From Dipteris shenzhenensis (taxonomy: Eukaryota > Polypodiophyta > Polypodiopsida > Gleicheniales): a DNA stretch of 64,000 bases. The notes below the pieces were generated by a model. The model was not told the DNA's origin and did not search any database. It saw nothing but the letters and a program-made list of their open reading frames with translations. Below are positions 33,431 through 42,759 of this stretch, piece after piece. A program made the translations under genes and the position numbers. Where the stretch lies: assembly GCA_047967505.1 (NCBI GenBank), contig CM106541.1; one strand, written 5' to 3'. Position 1 is the first letter of the stretch. Every line of letters begins with the position of its first letter.

Positions 33431-33570
33431 TTGAATTTCTTCCTTCATTGTAATTATGTTGAGGATATGGATGTGGAGTCTGTGGAAGGTTAGATTGTTG
33501 AGAAGATAAGAGATACTGATGATGAGATCTTCTAGTGTAATCTTGGCCTCTATGGCTTGTAATAGTTTTG
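33284..33570. repeat. Tandem duplication, about 145-bp unit
   Basis: TGCTTGAATTTCTTCCTTCA begins both units (about 33283 and 33428) and both end with TCTTCTAGTGTRATCTYGGCCTCTATGGC. It duplicates part of the unknown frame above. Confidence 0.9.
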
Positions 33571-33799
33571 TATTCTCTACAACAAGCCTGGTAGGGTTGA
33601 GCAGATCATATTAGAATTGCTAATACAATTTATTTTTTTAGAATCGCTAATACAATAATAATACAAATTGAATAAATATCATAAGTAAATATCCTAATGT
33701 ATTGTAACATTTAACATAAGTTAAAAAAATACTATCATTAGTCAACACAAAAAGATAATAAAATTCAAGGACTCATGTTTCTTTCTACATGCTTTACAA

Positions 33800-34070
33800 T
33801 TGAATAGAGTTTGATGAGTCCTCTTGAGGCTATGATGCTCTAAGAGTACATTGAGTCTCTACTTCTTGTGTGGATGGTGTACATTGAGTTTCTACTTCTG
33901 GTGCAATCGGGATAGACTCAATCTCTTCCTCCTTTGCAAGATGTGATGTTGTAGATGCACATTGAGTCTCTACTTCTTGTGTAGGAAGAATACATTGAGT
34001 CTCTAATTCAAGTGGAGAATATAATGCTTCTACTTGAGGTTGTGATGTAGAAGGAGACTGAATTGTCTCT
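33800..34070 (-). pseudogene. C-terminal tail with repeated EVETQC motif
   Basis: Continuing in the same frame past the stop at 34070, the minus strand reads a tail in which (E)VETQC or LETQC occurs four times (LELETQC, TQEVETQC, APEVETQC, TQEVETQC), separated by 7-25 residues. At DNA level the word is ACATTGAGTCTCTACTTCTTG. The tail ends at TAG near 33840. Function unknown; short acidic repeats like this can be linkers or interaction motifs. Confidence 0.5.
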
Positions 34071-35040
34071 CATTTTTCTTTCGCTCCCTCAGGTTCTTCA
34101 TTAAGTCCATCATGTTGTTTCCTAATGGTAGCAGTTAGGTAGTGAACAGTCTTAGCCATAAAATCTTGTAGCTCGAGCTTTTTATATGCTTCTATTGAGA
34201 CATGTTCAAAATTTTCATTGAGGAACAACATGAAGTTGTAGGCAATTCTCCACCCACTACTAAACTTGACTTTTTGCTCCATTACGAGGCGTGTCTAGAA
34301 ATTTGGTTGGTCTTCATGCTTCCTGATTTTCATAATCACAGATACTAACTTGTTTGCAAACCTCTCCATCATGACATATGACAAAGTGAATTTGTGTAGT
34401 AAATAGTAAGATGCATGTTCATAATGATATGATAAAAGAACACTTACTTGAACACCCCGTGAAAGCCTGTAAATGAATTGACAAACCAACAATGGTTGTC
34501 CTCAAGATCCCATACTTTCAGGCTCCAATGTGAGATACATCACCAATAAAGAGCGATGAGATTTATCACAATATTAAGTATTAATTGAAACAATATTACA
34601 AATAAAAGAGTCAAAAAAAGATTGAGATGATACTTACTTCTCATAATATGGTATAAAGATGACTAGCATGCCATCCAAGTATAAAGGTTGTAGCATTGAA
34701 CAAACATCATCTACCGTCTTCGTGGTATCACTAAGTACAACTAAAAGGAGAGAATCGAGCATACACATGCAATTTTGTACTGATTTAGGAAAGTGAGATA
34801 TAACCGTACTGTAGCAATAAATAAAGAAATGTTAGAAGTACATTGAATCAAATGATTGAAGTATCAAGCCAAGAGATGTTCATATCAAACTTGAGGATGG
34901 TCATCATGACTTTGTCATTAGCCTCTTTCAAAGGGTCAGAGAGGATTGTAACTTCCTCAGTACCAAATGTCAAAACATGAGGTCACTTACTAATGATAAC
35001 CCTGACCTCAAAAGAGCTCCCCATTTCATCCAATACAACG
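34060..35040 (-). pseudogene. Module 1 of a tandemly duplicated unknown gene
   Basis: Minus-strand landmarks from high to low coordinate: SSFEVRVIISK and EVTILSDPLKEANDKVMM (about 35020-34900), TKTVDDVCSMLQPLYLDG and VIFIPYYEK (about 34730-34640), HRSLLVMYLTLEPES (about 34555-34510), LVCQFIYRLSRGVQVS (about 34500-34440), RFANKLVSVIMKIRKHEDQ (about 34365-34305) and FSSGWRIAYNFMLFLNENFE (about 34270-34210). AT-rich gaps with intron-like borders lie between blocks. The order of a His-containing strand then a GW segment vaguely recalls Ulp1-type cysteine proteases, but the cysteine position is serine here; this is speculation. Each landmark has a counterpart about 970 bp upstream in module 2. Confidence 0.5.
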
Positions 35041-35099
35041 GTTACATTAGGATAATTTATGGGCATAGCGACCAATGTTTCCTCTGGATGCTCCACCAC

Positions 35100-36122
35100 A
35101 TTATCAATAAATGCCTTAATGATAGATGACATAAATCATGTAGATGCAAGTCTGTACATGTCGACAATGAGATTTCACTGAGCAAGGAGCAAAAAGTAGT
35201 TATATCCGACTCTCCACCCACAACTGTGGTTATCATTCTACTTCCTTGCGAGGCATGTTACATACTCTATTTGATCTTGTAAGTCACCTTCCATTTGCAT
35301 AAGTGCATCTATAGCACCTACCAACTTTCGAGCCGATCTACACATCAAAATAGATAACATAAATGAATGTGTGCATTGCATAGGATGCATCTCATTGACG
35401 TAATTGTGACACAAGTAGGTTATACTTACTCTGACACACTGCCATGAATAGATGCTATTGAATTGACAAAGAAACATTGCTTGGCTAAGATGTCCACAGT
35501 CACCAAGCTCCAATGCGAGCTGCATTATCAATTAAGAATAATTATTATTTGATATAATCCTCCACAATGTAAGAGATAAGCTAAGTAGGGATTGATACTC
35601 ACTCCTCGTGATATGCAGTAAAGATAACTCATGCCACAGTCAAATCAACAAGTTGCAACCACTTAAAAGCATCATCTATGGTCTTTTGCTTATTGCTAAG
35701 TACATTAGAAACAAGAGGATTGACCATATATGCACATCTCTATATATATAGGGGAAGCTATTCTAAAACCATACTACAATAAAAAGAAAAGAATATTAGT
35801 TCATTTGATCCAATGGAAATACAAAAGCATAAATTCAAGAAAAAGTTTGTGTCAAACCTGAGGATGGCTATTATGACCTTGTCATTAACCTCTTTCTTGA
35901 AGTTTAAAAGGATTGAAATGTCCTCTTCATCCAATATAAAAGTAAGAGGTTGTTCTCAAACTTGAAACCTAACTTGAAATGACTTCTCCATCTACTGCAA
36001 GGTATGATTATTTTCTAGACTCATCCAATGGATAGCCAGACCAGCTTTGCATTCTTGATATGAAAGCTTCCTATATTCTCTACTCCAGCTATGTCCTCCC
36101 CATCCTCCTCCTTTTCCTTCTC
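35100..36122 (-). pseudogene. Module 2 of a tandemly duplicated unknown gene
   Basis: It begins with an exon-like EKEKEEDGEDIAGVENIGSF right after a splice acceptor at 36123. Landmarks paralleling module 1: KSFQVRFQV and DISILLNFKKEVNDKVIM (about 35990-35870), KTIDDAFKWLQLVDL and VIFTAYHEE (about 35690-35600), MQLALELGDCG and FLCQFNSIYSWQCVRVS (about 35530-35430), RSARKLVGAIDALMQMEGDL (about 35340-35280) and NHSCGWRVGYNYFLLL (about 35235-35185). Spacing to module 1 is constant at about 965-985 bp, so a segment of this length was duplicated in tandem. Stops and shifts are frequent. Confidence 0.5.
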
Positions 36123-36225
36123 CTATAAAAGGATAAAATAATTATGAGATTCAAAATTTTAAATTAATTATAATTTTTAAAAGGCTTTTAAATAAATAAA
36201 GAAAATTAAAGATAAGTTTTCATAC
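36123..36225 (-). other. Probable spliceosomal intron
   Basis: On the minus strand the exon ends CTAGAG followed by GTATG, and 103 bp later CCTTTTATAG precedes GAGAAGG. The intervening DNA is AT-rich, and protein-like sequence lies on both sides (IKRPRRYLE before, EKEKEEDGED after). Confidence 0.65.
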
Positions 36226-37330
36226 CTCTAGATATCTTCGTGGTCTTTTTATGTAACCTTCTGAGGCAAGATCCATGTCATATCCATCTCCTTCAGCTTC
36301 TTTACTATCGCTGGTGTCCTCACTATTATATCAAGAGCTTTTAGCATTTTCATCATCTTTCTTGCTCTCATCATACATGGCCATCTCTATGTCAGCATCC
36401 TCTTCATGTGAGATCGGACCTTTCTTATCATACTTTATTGTGAGAGAAACCACGGTATCAAGGTATTCCAAGCAAGCAACGCTCTCAATAATATTTACGT
36501 GGTGTCCTTTTCTGATAAGAGCTTCAAACAAATGTCCCATTCGACACAATGTGACTTCCCATCCAGACGGTAGCAAAAATTCCATCATATTAATTAAAAG
36601 ATCAGCACTTTTTGCTGGCCTTTCATAGTGATTTGCATTGCGATGGAGGGGACTTGGAGCTTCATGCTCTTCTAGCACTAGTTGCAATCTCTTTGCATTC
36701 CCTCTCATGTTGTTTTGTAAGGAGTGATCATTATAAGGGCTCTTCATGCACAAGAAAAAGGTTTCAAGACTCTGTATCTTGAGACAGCATTCTCTCGTGT
36801 CCCTCTTTCTTGAGTATATACCATTGTAAATCTTAAGCTCATTGCCATACTATTTTTCTAGGGTAGCAGACATTTTTTCCTTGTCATCTTTATCAGCAAA
36901 TATGACTATGTTACATAGTCTTACTCTACCAATGGTGGTATGTAATATTCTATCAAGGAGTTGACAAATGTCATCCGGTGATATTTGATAACAAAGAAAA
37001 GTTGAGGCCTCTCCCAACAGTGTCGTCGGAAAAAAAATCATTCAATGAAACTCCCTTGCACTCAACACTCTTTCCAGAATCTGAAATGATCTCATGTATG
37101 AAAAAAAATCCCTTGTTCAAAGTTTTTGGTTTTCTGAGAGTGTGCTTATTGATGACTTTTTGTGCATATGCATACACATTTTCTGGAATGTCACTTGCCA
37201 TAAAAGGAGTAATTTTAGATCCATCATCTTCTACCTTCACCCATTTGTACACCCAAGCCTTCTGTTTAGCCGACGGTAAAGCTAATGCCTGTGATCAATT
37301 TTACATTGGCTAATTGGAATATTTTTTTCA
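36226..37330 (-). pseudogene. N4/N6-type DNA methyltransferase-like domain
   Basis: The minus strand reads WVYKWVKVEDDG (about 37265), then after a frameshift near 37000 SPDDICQLLDRILH, CNIVIFADKDDKEKMSATLE, a TAG, YGNELKIYNG, CLKIQSLETFFLCMKSPYN, SPLHRNANHYERPAKSADLL, LPSGWEVTLCRMGHLFEALI, RKGHHVNIIESVACLEYLDT. This order resembles beta-class DNA methyltransferases (PF01555 type): a VIF strand, a target-site region, an H-x-x-x-KP-like helix, then motif I (D-x-x-x-G-x-G) and the (R/K)-x-(V/I)-x-x-I-E strand. Motif I reads LCRMGHLF and the expected DPPY is not readable, so the enzyme is inactive or badly decayed. An acidic tail and an intron follow. Such enzymes methylate cytosine N4 or adenine N6. 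Identification is by motif order only. Confidence 0.5.
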
Positions 37331-37388
37331 GCCAGCAAATATTCAATTGCACTCTTTACTGCATCATGCTTGATGTGTTGGATGATGC

Positions 37389-37396
37389 AATCTTCC
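37389..37396. other. Target-site duplication AATCTTCC (left)
   Basis: Repeated exactly at 37644-37651, flanking the MITE. Confidence 0.85.
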
Positions 37397-37643
37397 CTCG
37401 GGGGGGTCACTCATCATATGTAACCCTATCATGTGAGTTCAACAGAAGGATATTTTTTATTCCTAAAATTTATAGAAATAAATATACATAAGGGACTATT
37501 TAAAATAGTTTTGGAAAAAATTTACAGATTTGTATAGAAAAGGGATACATTTTATTAATGAAAAAATTTACAGATAAGGGATTTTAAATATAGGCCTTGA
37601 ACGCACGTGATATAGAGGGTTTATACATAGTGACCCCCCTGAG
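37397..37643. mobile_element. MITE (hAT-like, 8-bp target duplication), copy 2
   Basis: 247 bp with ends CTCGGGGGGGTCACT and AGTGACCCCCCTGAG, a 15-bp inverted repeat with one mismatch that extends, with more mismatches, for about 40 bp. The 8-bp duplication is perfect. It interrupts the coding frame of the methyltransferase-like gene: protein-like text stops at HCMED on one side and resumes at EDCIIQHIKHDAVKSAIEYL on the other. Same family as 8585-8842. Confidence 0.85.
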
Positions 37644-38410
37644 AATCTTCCATGCAATGATCTTTATCCTTTTTGCCAAAAAACCATTCTTTGGACATTA
37701 ATTTCTCTGTAACAAGACTTGTGTATTTGTCTGGCAAGTTTCTTAGAGGCCTCCACCTCCGAGCCGTCATCTCTGTTTTCTCAATCTTCTTTGCCTTGTC
37801 TTTAATCAATGATGGAGCCTCATATGTGACATCTCCCTTCTCACATGCAAGACACATATCTTTAATCTGATGAAAAACTTCATCACTAAGAAAAAGTATG
37901 CTTGTGTAGTCTTGATACCTGTCCCTTGCTGTCTTAAAGCTTGTAATCACCTCTGTTCTTTCTTGCTTTCCCCTTTTTACAATGGCACTCAAACATGTGT
38001 AGAAGTCAAGAAGATTAATTGCTTCCACTTTAGTTGCAGTTCTTTTGAGAGTGGTCACAGGAGAATGAAAAGTTATCCATATGGTCCTAGCTTTGAGCAA
38101 CATCTCTGAAGTGAAGGTTATCTTTAGTAGTGCATGAATGTCATGATTAAGTCTTTCTGACTCAATCAAATATTTTTTCTCATTCTTGAAGATACACTTG
38201 TGAAGGTTTGATAAGTAATTTCTGCTTTGTTGTATGCCTCTCTAGAATGCTCACTACAAGCATAGGCATATTGCTGACCATCTATTGCCTCAAATGTGCA
38301 ATGAGCTAAGAAATTTCTCTTGGCATCCTTTATATGTCATTCTGGATCATTCATTGAACTCTATCCTTCTTGAAGTGAGGGAACTTGTTTTCTGAGGAAC
38401 TTAGTGAATT
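37621..38410 (-). pseudogene. Large broken gene, third coding block
   Basis: A minus-strand frame of 182 codons from 38169 down into the MITE includes LLKITFTSEMLLKARTIWIT, LLDFYTCLSAIVKRGKQER, KDMCLACEKGDVTYEAP and TARRWRPLRNLPDKYTSLV. Upstream, 38410-38170 continues in another frame: DFEMQFTKFLRKQVPSLQEG and CTFEAIDGQQYAYACSEHSR, with two stops and a shift. The position just upstream of the methyltransferase-like region, with continuous protein-like text, suggests one gene. No family recognised for this part; it is Lys/Arg-rich and of mixed helical character. Confidence 0.45.
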
Positions 38411-38415
38411 GCATC

Positions 38416-38862
38416 TCAAAATCTATAAGCTGAGAGAAAATTGATGGATTGACTAGAATCTCCTCTAACTGGCCAAAATGCCCTTGGACGAAGTACCAAA
38501 TTAGAAACAACTGGTTTTTGTCCATCAATCAAATCTTGAAAAATCTTTTCAGCATAGACAATATCTAAGGTCCTGCTATTGGTGAAGACGCTTGCTTTGA
38601 CCACCATTAAAGCATGTATAACTTGAGTCTTTTGGCCCCATATATATCCTGGATCCTCATCTATCATAGCCTCATTCAAGCAAAGATTTAGGTTCTTCAT
38701 TGATAACATTTTTGTTTCTGAATTTGACTCCATTTCAAGACCCTCTGCATCCTCTTCGTTTTCTTTCTCTTCTCTTCTTTGCCCTTTCTTTGTATATAAA
38801 TTACCTCTTTTTTGAGTTATAGGACTTGGAACTGTAGCTCGTGAAGTACTTGCCTTTTGCAT
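38416..38862 (-). pseudogene. Large broken gene, second coding block
   Basis: A 148-codon minus frame. The first third is low-complexity and charged (KKGQRREEKENEEDAEG). The rest is protein-like: MKNLNLCLNEAMIDEDPGYI, THAL-like QVIHALMVVKASVFTNSRTL, YAEKIFQDLIDGQKPVVSNL and VLRPRAFWPVRGDSS. It has a stop at 38416, after which the text resumes in a shifted frame, so it is part of the same decayed gene. Function unknown. Confidence 0.45.
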
Positions 38863-39090
38863 TTGACATCAAGGTTTATTTTTTAGGGGCTGTATGTGAA
38901 CCGCTTTAGATCACCCCACTTCTTCTTCTATTGCCTCAACTTCAAGTATACTCAAGGGCTGCACTTGTTTTGTTATTCCATCAACTTCATGAGTTACACC
39001 ATCTAAGTGAGTGATACCATGAATGAGAGATGCATGTGCATGTCATGCCTTATTTGATGCATGTCATGTCTCAGTCAATTCAATTCCTAT

Positions 39091-39832
39091 CTAAGATGCA
39101 TGTGCATGTCCTTTATCATCTGATGCATGTCGTGTCTCAGCCAATTTAGTTCTTGTCTCATATGTTAATCCCTTATAAGCATCCACGTGTACAAGACCCT
39201 CATCCAACACTATAATGTGTTCTGTCTCATCCACTGTATTTCTCCTCTCATTTGTATTACCATGAACCAGGTCTACATGGTGTGTCTCATCATTTCCTTT
39301 CTCATGTGTGGATTCTTGCACCTTAGGTCCCTCCAATGAAGTTGAAACTTGTTCAATGACACCCTGAAAGTGTTCAAGTATTATCTTTGACTACATTTTT
39401 CTTGCTTCCTCAATGGGAAATTCCTCCCACACATGTTGGAGGATCTCCAATGTAGGAACCAATTCAGGAAATCTAGGTGCTTTTGGCGGCGGCATCACAA
39501 AGTGCATTCCATCTTTCTTTGAAAGAAGAAACCATTGTGTTGCTTATTCTTGACTTTGTGTAAATCATCATTGTATTGCTATCTTTTTCAATTTTTATTC
39601 CTAGTAAGGTGCCCCCTTGAATCAAATTGCTCTTTAAGAAAGATACATCTGATGCCCACTCAAACTCTCTCTGTGTCATCACTAGAATGAGATTTCCTTT
39701 TCTCAATACCAAGAACCATGCTTTCTTTGTTGTGTCAACAACGGTCCAGTTTGTGAAGTCCTTTGGGGCATAAATTCTTTCATTGTATTTCAGTGTCATA
39801 TCATTGACAAATGTTGTACTCTTAAGATCCAT
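39091..39832 (-). pseudogene. Large broken gene, first coding block (probable N-terminus)
   Basis: The ATG at 39832 opens a 119-codon frame: MDLKSTTFVNDMTLKYNERI, FTNWTVVDTTKKAWFLVLRK, NLILVMTQREFEWASDVSFL, GGTLLGIKIEKDSNTMMIYT. After a shift near 39475 it goes on with FPELVPTLEILQHVWEEFPI, then at 39336 into a histidine- and threonine-rich stretch (STHEKGNDETHHVDLVHGNT, RTKLAETRHASDDKGHAHAS). The last part resembles a diverged internal repeat (ETRHASD/ETRHASN). Upstream of 39832 the DNA becomes AT-rich and non-coding, so 39832 is a plausible start. No family recognised. Confidence 0.45.
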
Positions 39833-39839
39833 CCTATGT

Positions 39840-40680
39840 TAAAGCACAACAAAAATTTTAGGTAACAAAACTATAATACTTTTGCATGAAAACTACAATT
39901 ACATTGATAAATCAAAAGTACAATGAGTCCCATCGATACACCTCAAGTTTTCATTCTTCCCAATCATATAAGTGTCAATTTCATGCTTTGGGAATAGCCT
40001 AAAAGGCTTTACAAGCCTTAGATACATGGATAAATGTGAAAAAAAATAAGGATTTACAATAAACTCATGGATAGTGTAAAATAAAATAAAGTACAATCGA
40101 ATACAAATCTAAAGTCTGTCTAATATAAGTGCAATATGCTCTGTGAACTCCCACAACTGGTATAAATATAATCTGCTCTGTCCAATCCCATAACTAATTC
40201 AACTGTAATCTGTCTTGTCCATTGATACAACTTCCAATCATCTTGAACGTTTTAAAACCTTGATTATTGCTTAAATGGTAGGATTGTTGTGAGTGTGAAA
40301 CTGAATGTGAACGAATGGACTAACTCCGATTAGGAACTAGTCAGGAAATTTTGAGCATGGCTTTGATTGGTTTTTTTTGAGTTCTCTCCTCTAAGGACAA
40401 ACTAATCTATGCTAATCTAGACTACACCAACCGTCGAAGTGAAGAAAAGCAAGAAATAATTTCTTTTCCATTGTTCTTTTTAATATGCTTAGGTTGCGAG
40501 TTAAAAGCAAGAAATAATCTATCTTCATTATTCTTTTTAATATACTCAGGTTGCGAGTTTAAAAAATATAAAATTTTTATTTACCAAAACTAATTTACTT
40601 ACAACTCATAAGAATTTGACATTCACATTAATAAGAACTTAAAAATAAATCTTACTTTGACTTTATGAAAAATAATAAAA
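39840..40680. other. AT-rich flank, no gene seen
   Basis: No coherent frame. GAAAAGCAAGAAATAATYT and TTAATAYRCTYAGGTTGCGAG recur at about 40440-40505 and 40505-40565, a short local duplication. Confidence 0.5.
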
Positions 40681-40689
40681 ACTAAAAAT

Positions 40690-41158
40690 TTAAATTGACT
40701 ACAAACCCTAAAACCTAATCCCTAACCCCCAAACCCGAAAACCAAATCCTCAAATCCTAAAACCTAACCCCCAAACCCTAAACCCTAAACCCAAACCCCC
40801 AAACCCTAAACCTAAAACCTAACTCCCAAACCCTAAACCCTAAACCCAAACCCCCAAACCTAAACCCTAAGTCCAAACTCCCAAACCCTAACCCTAACTC
40901 CTAAACCTTGAACCTAAACCCCCAAACCCTAAACCCTAAACTAAAACTTTAAACCCTAATCCCTAAACCCTGAACCCTAAAACCTAAACCCAAAAACCCT
41001 AACCCCCAAATACTAACGCCCTAAACACTAACCCCAAACCCAAACCCTAAACTGTAAACCCCTAACCCCAAACCCTAAGCCCTAACTCCCAAACCCTATA
41101 CCCTAAACCCTAAACCCCCAATCCCCAAACCTTAAACCCAAACCCCCCAAACCCTTTT
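40690..41158. repeat. Degenerate telomere-like (AAACCCT)n array
   Basis: About 470 bp of CCCTAAA-type units with frequent variants (CCCAAAC, CCTAAAAC, CCCCCAAA). All are in the C-rich orientation on the plus strand. Plant telomeres use TTTAGGG, so this is interstitial telomere-like DNA; the variants make it old or originally subtelomeric. Confidence 0.88.
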
Positions 41159-41159
41159 T

Positions 41160-41640
41160 TAATTCAAATTAACTTAACTGAAAACTAATAAGAATTTAAA
41201 ATTCACATTCATAAGAAGTTTAAATTTTTGACAAAGTAAATTCTTACTAGTTTGAATCACAAAATTTGAAATATAAATAAATTTAATTTAACTTAAAGTT
41301 TATGAAACAATATAAAAATTTAAACGTAAAATTAAGAAAATAAGACTTAAAATAAAAATTTTAATATTTACATAGAATAATATATTAATTTTTCCTAAAA
41401 AGAAATAAATTAAACTAATAATATATGAATGTAAGTTAAACTACGTTTAAAATTTTTAAAAATGTGATAAATTTAAAATTATACTTTCTATATTCTAACA
41501 CAAAATGCATTTTTTTCTACTATATTCCAAAAATTTTAATTGAGAAATTAAACTAGTAAATTGAAAATGAAAGTGAAACTCATTTTAAATTTTTTAAAAA
41601 AGAAAATCTTAAAATTCAAGTTTCCACAAGTTTTCATTTT
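41160..41640. other. Very AT-rich, no gene
   Basis: Low-complexity A/T sequence rich in AATTTAAA words; nothing coding. Confidence 0.6.
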
Positions 41641-41850
41641 CGTACACATTTGTCTCTTCACACTTTTCAAGTTTCCACACATTTGTCTTTTCAAACACAA
41701 GGTTGTCTTTTCACACAATTTTCAAGTTTCCACACATTTATCTTTTCAAACACAAGGGTTTATAGTTTAAAAAAAGGTGGGAAATTTGAAGTTTCCACAC
41801 GTTTCTCTTTTCAAAGACTAAGGTTTAAAGTTTTGTTTGTTTAAGTTTCG
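41622..41850. repeat. Irregular tandem repeat of CAAGTTTCCACACATTTGTC
   Basis: Four to five copies of TTTCAAGTTTCCACACATTT followed by TCTTTTCAAACACAAGG occur with unit length about 55-75 bp, and one more partial copy lies near 41885. Confidence 0.8.
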
Positions 41851-42119
41851 ACTAAATCACAGACCAAGGTAGATAGTTTTGTTTGCAAGTTTCCACATGT
41901 TTACATTCTCCTTCACTATCTCTCCTCTAATATCCTTCATTGATCGTAGCTCCCAAATTTCTCCATCAAAACATCTCTCCTTTATCCCTCCTTGATCGTC
42001 GCCCACTCCGTTCTCCTCCTCATTGGTAAGATATTCTATCTCTTTCATTCTTACTCTCTCTATCCCTCTCTCTTGTACTTTCTCTTCTCCCTCCCTCTCT
42101 AAATTTTCATCTCTCGTCT

Positions 42120-42145
42120 ATCTCTCTCATCTCCTCTCTCCCTCT

Positions 42146-42190
<45 letters not shown>

Positions 42191-42236
42191 GCAAGTACGC
42201 TTCTCTCTCTCTCGTTTCCCCTATCCCTCTCTTTTT

Positions 42237-42277
<41 letters not shown>

Positions 42278-42360
42278 TCTCCTTTTTATTTCCTCTCCCT
42301 CTCCTCTCTGTTTTCTCTCATCTTTATTTACTCTCTCCCCTCCTCTTCATTTCCTCTCTT
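42120..42360. repeat. CT-rich tract with (CT)n microsatellites
   Basis: Two uninterrupted CT runs (about 42150-42187 and 42240-42272) lie within a pyrimidine-rich 250 bp. Open frames here read only Ser/Leu-rich low complexity. Confidence 0.9.
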
Positions 42361-42385
42361 CTCTCTTGCACGAATGTCAACCTAG

Positions 42386-42755
42386 TTGAAACGAACTTGC
42401 ATGGAAAGTGGAGACCCCATCTGAGAAGTGCTTGTTTGAATAACACACCTAGGACTGTGTTTTTTTATGGTTGTGCATGACACTAAGGCAAAAACGGTGT
42501 TTTATGCTTGATCGACAATGCAAAGCATATCGAATGGGCACAATACTTTGCACACACCTTCAACTAGGTGGAATTAACTTACATGCAAAGTGGTGCACCC
42601 ATCCCATAAGTACTTGATCGGATAACATACCTAGCAGCGTGTTTTTTTACGGATGTGCATGACACTAGAGCAAAAATGGTATTTAATGCTCGATCGACAA
42701 TGCAAAGGATATCCGATGGGCACAATAATTTTCCTATGCCTCAACCTAGGTGGTA
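42386..42755 (-). repeat. 182-bp satellite, inverted segment (two monomers)
   Basis: Two units, the reverse complement of the main array, with GCATGACACTAAGGCAAAAAC and similar words appearing in the opposite sense. They meet the forward array near 42755-42765 at CCTAGGTGGTATTGACTGAA. Confidence 0.88.
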
Positions 42756-42759
42756 TTGA

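Noticed and set aside
40690-41158. A true chromosome end
   Set aside because: Unique sequence and satellite continue for over 20 kb on the far side and the units are degenerate; it is interstitial.
42023-42389. Ser/Leu-rich 120-codon frame
   Set aside because: CT microsatellite translation only.
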